Below are positions 21,386 through 25,331 of a stretch of DNA of 25,331 nt, in pieces. The stretch spans positions 1 through 25,331 of the forward strand of contig JAIXRB010000123.1 of assembly GCA_027485405.1 (NCBI GenBank). Direction: 5' to 3'. The position numbers and the translations under genes were made by a program. Under the pieces are notes generated by a model that was given only the letters and a program-made list of their open reading frames with translations, searched no databases and had not been told where the DNA came from. The stretch is from Leptospiraceae bacterium. Lineage in GTDB: Bacteria; Spirochaetota; Leptospiria; Leptospirales; Leptospiraceae. Every line of letters starts with the position of its first letter. Position 1 is the stretch's first letter.

Positions 21386-22340
21386 GATAGGTGACTGCGT
21401 TCAAGCCTGGTCCTGAGAAAATCAGTTCTGTCTTAGATTCGATAAATGGTCTGAGTTTTCTAGCAAAGCCTGCCGCTGTTAGGAAAAAGGTTTGCCCTTT
21501 TCGGAAAATCTCCCCAGTTTCAGGAAAGAACAATGAACCCCGTTTTACATAAAAAACACCGAAGGTTACTGGATCCATTGGGGGATAGAAGGTAGCGAAT
21601 TGACCCTGGTAAAAATTCCAGTCTTCCATGCAAAAACTCTCATTCAATTGCAATCTAGATCTCTCAAATGGTGCCATTTGCAAGTTAACTGGCTTTAGAT
21701 GTTCCGAGGAATCACTAGCTTTGTAGTTCAAAACATCTAAACCTTTTTCAATATGCAATTCACGATGATTGCCAGTAGCGTCTACCCGAGCATAGTCATA
21801 GACTCGATAGGTGGAATCCGAAGATTGCTGAATTTCTAAAAGTTCAATGTCAGATCCTATGGCATGAATTGTACCCGGTTCCAAATAAAAAGCATCACCA
21901 GGCTTTAGTTCCCATTTTCGAAGAATTTGTTCTAAGGTTTTGGATTTGATTTTTTCCAATACTTCTTCGCGACTCAACTGATGTTCAAACCCTATCACCA
22001 AACGAGACTCTGGTTTTGCATTGAGGATTATCCAGGCTTCTCGTTTCCCTTGGGATTCTGGATCTTTTTCTAAAGCGTACTGATCGTTCGGATGGACCTG
22101 CACGGAAAGCTTATCAGTAGTTTTGATAGTTTTAATCAACAAAGGAAAGGTTTGTTTTTGGAAAGCAGAACCTAAAACAAAGTCACAATCCGATTCGTAG
22201 AGTTCACGAAGTGTTTTTCCTTTTGCTTCGCCATTGAGCGCAACGGAAAGGTGGGGAGAAAAATCAGAGACTTCCCAGCTCTCTTCACCCCAGATTTTAG
22301 AGAGTAAGATGGGTTGAAATCTAAGAACAAAAGGGATCAT
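21369..22340 (-). CDS. manA: Mannose-6-phosphate isomerase, class I
   Basis: A 323-residue cupin-fold zinc enzyme interconverting mannose-6-phosphate and fructose-6-phosphate, feeding GDP-mannose for surface polysaccharide. Metal ligands are visible: Q81 and H83 in SVQVHPND, E101 in GKREAW, H159 in LEPGTIHAIG. The active-site segment YRVYDYARVDATGNHRELHIEKGLD is typical. Length fits the short bacterial class I form. It is the last of three minus-strand genes, starting 19 bases after the J-domain gene's stop. Confidence 0.95.
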   Translation of the reverse strand: MIPFVLRFQPILLSKIWGEESWEVSDFSPHLSVALNGEAKGKTLRELYESDCDFVLGSAFQKQTFPLLIKTIKTTDKLSVQVHPNDQYALEKDPESQGKREAWIILNAKPESRLVIGFEHQLSREEVLEKIKSKTLEQILRKWELKPGDAFYLEPGTIHAIGSDIELLEIQQSSDSTYRVYDYARVDATGNHRELHIEKGLDVLNYKASDSSEHLKPVNLQMAPFERSRLQLNESFCMEDWNFYQGQFATFYPPMDPVTFGVFYVKRGSLFFPETGEIFRKGQTFFLTAAGFARKLRPFIESKTELIFSGPGLNAVTYHPTLG

Positions 22341-22359
22341 AAAGTACAGTTTTTATTTT

Positions 22360-23058
22360 TTAAGCGGCAACGCTTTTCGTTTTTCTTTGGACGAGAATTT
22401 TGACTTTCAAAATTTTCTTTTTAAAATGGGTGAAGGAGTCGGGGCGAAACTTGGAAAGATCAAACGAAAACATTCTACCATTTTGAAGACTGGCGGCTGA
22501 AAACTCGACTTTTAGATTTCGAGAGCTTTTGTAAGTTCCAGCTCCCCCACAGGCAGAACAGTGCGGATCCCTTCCTAAGCACTCTCCACAGACAACCCGC
22601 ACAGTTTGGGGGATCAAAGCCACCACCTTTTTGCCCAACTCTTCTGGTCGGATTTGGAGGAGAATGTCGTAGTGAATGCCTGTAAACTTTCGACGGTCTT
22701 TGGTGCGAAGTCCTTTCCGCATCAGCCCTTTTCTAGCAAGAGTTGAGATGTTGGTTGGGTACTCTACTCGATCCATGGGTAAATAAACTGCCGAGTCTTG
22801 GCTGGTTTGCTGTAATGCTTCTTTAAAGGATCTCAGCTTTAAATACAGTTCGTCGTAGCTAGAGCGTTTTTCGGAACTTAAAACCTGGTATGCGGAGAAA
22901 ATGCGAATGAATTCGATTTCAGAGCCAGTTTTGGGGATATCAGGATGAAGAAACTTAGCTAAACGACGGAAACTGGTTCGCACAGCTTCCGTCGTTGCCC
23001 CGAAAGGAAGCCTGAGGGCTTCGTAGTAGTCGGGTACAGAAAGATTGGCTTTGACCAC
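22360..23058 (-). CDS. Atypical DnaJ-like protein (J domain plus one zinc site)
   Basis: A 232-residue protein. The N-terminal J domain (about 9-72) starts DYYEALRLPFGAT and has the essential HPD at 38-40 (FLHPDI), so it should stimulate a DnaK ATPase. There is no Gly/Phe-rich linker. Instead of the four CxxCxGxG repeats of DnaJ there are only two CxxC pairs (C157/C160 and C167/C170, the second followed by GGAG), enough for one zinc. The following strands resemble part of the DnaJ substrate domain, but the protein ends early. The start is a GTG that directly abuts the TAA of the upstream gene. It is probably cotranscribed with that gene and manA. Confidence 0.82.
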   Translation of the reverse strand: MVKANLSVPDYYEALRLPFGATTEAVRTSFRRLAKFLHPDIPKTGSEIEFIRIFSAYQVLSSEKRSSYDELYLKLRSFKEALQQTSQDSAVYLPMDRVEYPTNISTLARKGLMRKGLRTKDRRKFTGIHYDILLQIRPEELGKKVVALIPQTVRVVCGECLGRDPHCSACGGAGTYKSSRNLKVEFSAASLQNGRMFSFDLSKFRPDSFTHFKKKILKVKILVQRKTKSVAA

Positions 23059-23781
23059 TTAAGGCTCTTGGAAATCTCCACCCACAGTGACTTCAAGTAT
23101 AGTCTCGCTTACTTCTCGAGCTTGCACCTTGCCTCGGCTCATGATGTAACGATCAACGGAACGCAAGACTTCTAAAAGTCGGTCTCTATAGGTTCGAACC
23201 AAGCGCATTCTATCCCAGGGAGATTGGATTTTGTCTAGTTCGTAGGAATTGATAGTGTCGTCGGCTACCGTTACAGTTCGTACTGAGACAGTCAGACCTT
23301 TGACTCCACCATTGGATGCAGAGTTCTTCATTTCTCTGTAAATTGTGACAGGCTCTTTGTGGTGTTGTGTTAGCGATTTTCGAGACCAGAAACTGATTTC
23401 ATCGAGTGAAAAGCCTCCTCCTTCTGCACCGCCGCCACCTTTTAACTTCATCACATAACGAGAGTGTTGAACATACGGAGATTCGTAAGGCAAATGAATA
23501 TCTCTCGCATAACCAACTTGACCGTAACGCGAGTCCTTCATTCTTTTTTCGAAGCTAAGGAATTTCAGCTTTTCGTTGATTTGGTTGTGGTACTCGTCTA
23601 TTTCTTTTCCCAGTTTGTCTACCAACTCTTGTTGTCTAGGGTTGTAAGGGATTACGGCAATACTGCCGTCCGGTGCCAGTTTATAAGGATCGTTTTGGAG
23701 CCCTTCTTTTTTGGGTTCGTCAGCAGAATACAGTCCTGCGACATAAATCAATGAAAGAGCGCATATAAGTCTTTTGAGCAT
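23059..23781 (-). CDS. Exported protein of unknown function
   Basis: A 240-residue protein that I do not recognise. The N-terminal signal peptide is MLKRLICALSLIYVAGLYSA, with likely signal peptidase I cleavage after YSA. The mature part has a helical section (QQELVDKLGKEIDEYHNQINEKLKF), a glycine-rich loop (KLKGGGGAEGGGF), a long basic helix region with RLVRTYRDRLLEVLRSVDRYI, and a beta end (SETILEVTVGG). The start is supported by GGAG five bases before the ATG. No gap separates it from the J-domain gene, which suggests coupled translation and perhaps a shared task, but no function is claimed. Confidence 0.8.
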   Translation of the reverse strand: MLKRLICALSLIYVAGLYSADEPKKEGLQNDPYKLAPDGSIAVIPYNPRQQELVDKLGKEIDEYHNQINEKLKFLSFEKRMKDSRYGQVGYARDIHLPYESPYVQHSRYVMKLKGGGGAEGGGFSLDEISFWSRKSLTQHHKEPVTIYREMKNSASNGGVKGLTVSVRTVTVADDTINSYELDKIQSPWDRMRLVRTYRDRLLEVLRSVDRYIMSRGKVQAREVSETILEVTVGGDFQEP

Positions 23782-23903
23782 AAAAACTCCCAGGGGTTTG
23801 TCTCTATATGTATTTTCGTCTTTCAGAAGGAAATCATTAAATTTGCTGAAAATTTAGGTTGAATAAAAAAACCTTTTGTAGAAACCTATGAACAGCCAAT
23901 CTT

Positions 23904-24251
23904 ATGGAAATCAGTTTAAAAAAAGTAGAAGACAGCTTCGTTATCAGCATTTCGGGAAGCTTGGACATTTACACTTCTCTCGATTTTAAAAATTTCTTAG
24001 AATCCAATGTTCCGCAAGGAAACGGCGATAAACTACATGTACTCATCAACTTAGAAAAACTAAACTACATTGACTCCTCCGGCATCGGAATGTTGATCAA
24101 GCAATTGAACTACGTTCAAGAGCTAAAAGGAAAGTTTTCTATTGCAAACATGAAGCCCGCTATCGAAAAAGTTTTCAAAGTCGCTGGTCTTACCAGTTAT
24201 TTTCAGACCGTTAGCGAAGCAGAATTCAGAGAAAAGTACAGCGGGGCATAG
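23904..24251 (+). CDS. STAS-domain anti-sigma factor antagonist
   Basis: A 115-residue single STAS domain of the SpoIIAA/RsbV type. The conserved phosphorylation site is LNYIDSSGIGML, where Ser58 or Ser59 after Asp57 would be phosphorylated by a partner kinase. The ISGSLDIYTSLDFK and MKPAIEKVFKVAGL segments are typical. Such proteins release sigma factors or other partners from a serine kinase anti-sigma factor when unphosphorylated. No kinase or phosphatase gene is beside it, so the partner must be elsewhere. There is no clear Shine-Dalgarno. Confidence 0.93.
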   Translation: MEISLKKVEDSFVISISGSLDIYTSLDFKNFLESNVPQGNGDKLHVLINLEKLNYIDSSGIGMLIKQLNYVQELKGKFSIANMKPAIEKVFKVAGLTSYFQTVSEAEFREKYSGA

Positions 24252-24262
24252 TCCGCCTTTTT
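24241..24262 (+). terminator. Possible terminator of the STAS gene
   Basis: GCGGG (24241-24245) pairs with TCCGC (24252-24256, one G-T pair) around a 6-base loop, then C and TTTTT (24258-24262). The stop codon is in the loop region and the T-run overlaps the end of the convergent gene. A short stem makes it moderate at best. Confidence 0.4.
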
Positions 24263-24845
24263 ACAGACGTTCGTCGGATTGCGTTAAGAAAGCATCCCAA
24301 ATCCCCCAAAACCTACCCACCTCGTTTTGACTTGGTTTTAGTAAAATGTTTGCACGCCCTCCCTGTAAAGAACTGGGCTCCAAAGGTATGCGAACTGGGT
24401 TTTCAAATCCTTTTCCTTTAGAAACATGCACTGTTTTGAGTTCCTTTCCGTTTACAAAAACAGATAGGCTTCGGGTCTTGAACCTAGCCTTTGCTGTCGG
24501 ACGGTACTTGGTTAAATCCAAGATCAAATAAACGGGCTTTAGTTGGTCTTTTTCATGAATTAGAGTAAATTTCAATCCATTTTCGGGAATCATTCGGCAA
24601 ACTGAATCCTGTAAACCGAAAGCGGGATGGTCTTCATCCAACGCATAAAACTGGTACAATGCCCATGTTTTTAGCTCGGGATACGTGCCAATGTCTTCTG
24701 TAAGAAGCCCTTCTTCAACGCCAAAAGACAGAAAATTCTTAGGCTCTTTCTCTTGGGCGAGTAAGGCCTTAGGAAAAGCCAAAGTGCAAATTCCAAAGAA
24801 AAGAATTGATTTGCAGATGGGATTGACTAGTTTCAATGGAAACAC
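24261..24845 (-). CDS. Exported protein of unknown function
   Basis: A 194-residue protein that I do not recognise. The N-terminus (MFPLKLVNPICKSILFFGICTLAFPKALLAQ) is a signal peptide with likely cleavage after LLA. The mature domain is beta-rich (KFTLIHEKDQ, PVYLILDLTKY, RSLSVFVNGKEL, RANILLKPSQ), like a jelly-roll or carbohydrate-binding type fold, but this is only an impression. The start is GTG, with AGGA six bases upstream. It is divergent from ribF (36 bases) and convergent with the STAS gene. Confidence 0.75.
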   Translation of the reverse strand: MFPLKLVNPICKSILFFGICTLAFPKALLAQEKEPKNFLSFGVEEGLLTEDIGTYPELKTWALYQFYALDEDHPAFGLQDSVCRMIPENGLKFTLIHEKDQLKPVYLILDLTKYRPTAKARFKTRSLSVFVNGKELKTVHVSKGKGFENPVRIPLEPSSLQGGRANILLKPSQNEVGRFWGIWDAFLTQSDERL

Positions 24846-24881
24846 AGTAATCCTATCGGAAGAGTTCGGGACAGAACCCCT

Positions 24882-25331
24882 TTGAAAATCATCAATCCAA
24901 CCACTCTAGATCCAAGTTTTTTTAAAAAAGGTTCCGTATTGACCTTAGGGAATTTTGACGGAATTCACATTGGCCACCAAACTCTTTTAAAACGAATCAC
25001 GGAATTGGGGCAAAAAGACGATTTACCTTCCGTTGTTGTCACCTATTCCCCCAACCCAGCCGTTGTATTAGGTTCGCGATCGGATTTTCGCTACCTCATG
25101 GACGAATCTGAAAAGATCAGGCAAATCCAAGAGTTTGGGATTGATTGCTTGATGCTTCTGGAGTTCAATATAGAGCTCTCAAAAATGTCAGCCGAAGATT
25201 TTCTAAAGGACATCATCATTGGTCAATTGAATGCAAAGCATATTGTCATTGGCTTTAACCATTTCTTTGGAGCAAACAGGCGAGGAAACGTAGAGCTACT
25301 TCGCAAGTATTCAGAAACATACGGCTATACT
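24882..25331 (+). CDS. ribF: Bifunctional riboflavin kinase/FAD synthetase, N-terminal part (runs off the window)
   Basis: The first 150 codons of RibF, which phosphorylates riboflavin to FMN and adenylates FMN to FAD. The visible part is the nucleotidyltransferase domain: LTLGNFDGIHIGHQTLL (residues 20-36) holds the GxxHxGH-type ATP motif. SVVVTYSPNPAVVL, CLMLLEFNIELSKMSAEDFL and IVIGFNHFFGANRRGNVELL are all standard FAD synthetase blocks. The kinase domain lies beyond the right edge. The start is TTG (24882-24884) giving MKIINP; no ATG is available before the conserved region, and no strong Shine-Dalgarno is seen. Confidence 0.93.
   Translation, partial: MKIINPTTLDPSFFKKGSVLTLGNFDGIHIGHQTLLKRITELGQKDDLPSVVVTYSPNPAVVLGSRSDFRYLMDESEKIRQIQEFGIDCLMLLEFNIELSKMSAEDFLKDIIIGQLNAKHIVIGFNHFFGANRRGNVELLRKYSETYGYT

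Overview
The window (about 40% GC by eye) looks like chromosome from a spirochaete of the Leptospira group. This rests on the many lipoproteins with loose lipoboxes, the dense gene packing, and the mix of ftsQ-ftsA-ftsZ, a NIT-domain chemoreceptor, a STAS antagonist and small exported proteins of unknown function. The assignment comes from gene content and family recall, not from a database search. No rRNA, tRNA, CRISPR array or insertion sequence was seen.

Layout. 1-365: no convincing complete gene, ending in a strong promoter. 366-2184: a zinc-ribbon/lipobox protein followed 10 bases later by a radical SAM/SPASM enzyme, a possible peptide- or protein-modification cassette. 2243-3177: a small membrane protein and a TetR-type regulator. 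3270-4708: two divergent PIN-domain toxin-antitoxin modules with a palindromic operator candidate between them. 4716-6236 (minus): quinolinate synthase (nadA) behind a lipoprotein gene whose start overlaps head-to-head with the next plus-strand gene. 6208-9037: a membrane-anchored protein, an LpoB-like lipoprotein and a COG3014-like lipoprotein. 9034-12239 (minus): ftsQ, ftsA and ftsZ, tightly packed. 12340-12702 (minus): a small exported helical protein with a clear terminator. 12931-14898: acetoacetyl-CoA synthetase. 14895-15990 (minus): an SDR protein lacking the usual catalytic Tyr, plus a small membrane or lipoprotein. 16048-18096: chemoreceptor. 18131-19105 (minus): cysteine synthase. 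19163-21361: GlpT-like organophosphate antiporter and a pirin. 21369-23781 (minus): exported protein, atypical J-domain protein, mannose-6-phosphate isomerase. 23904-24251: STAS protein. 24261-24845 (minus): exported protein. 24882 to the right edge: start of ribF.

Together: most genes are core or housekeeping (cell division, peptidoglycan synthase regulation, NAD, cysteine, flavin and mannose metabolism, acetoacetate activation, chemotaxis). The accessory part is 366-4708. Two architectural themes recur. First, several promoters sit so close to the start codon that the mRNA would be leaderless or nearly so: 366, the 3898 antitoxin, ftsQ, and more weakly 4035 and glpT. Second, convergent genes often overlap at their stop codons or lie within 10 bases of each other, leaving no room for separate terminators.
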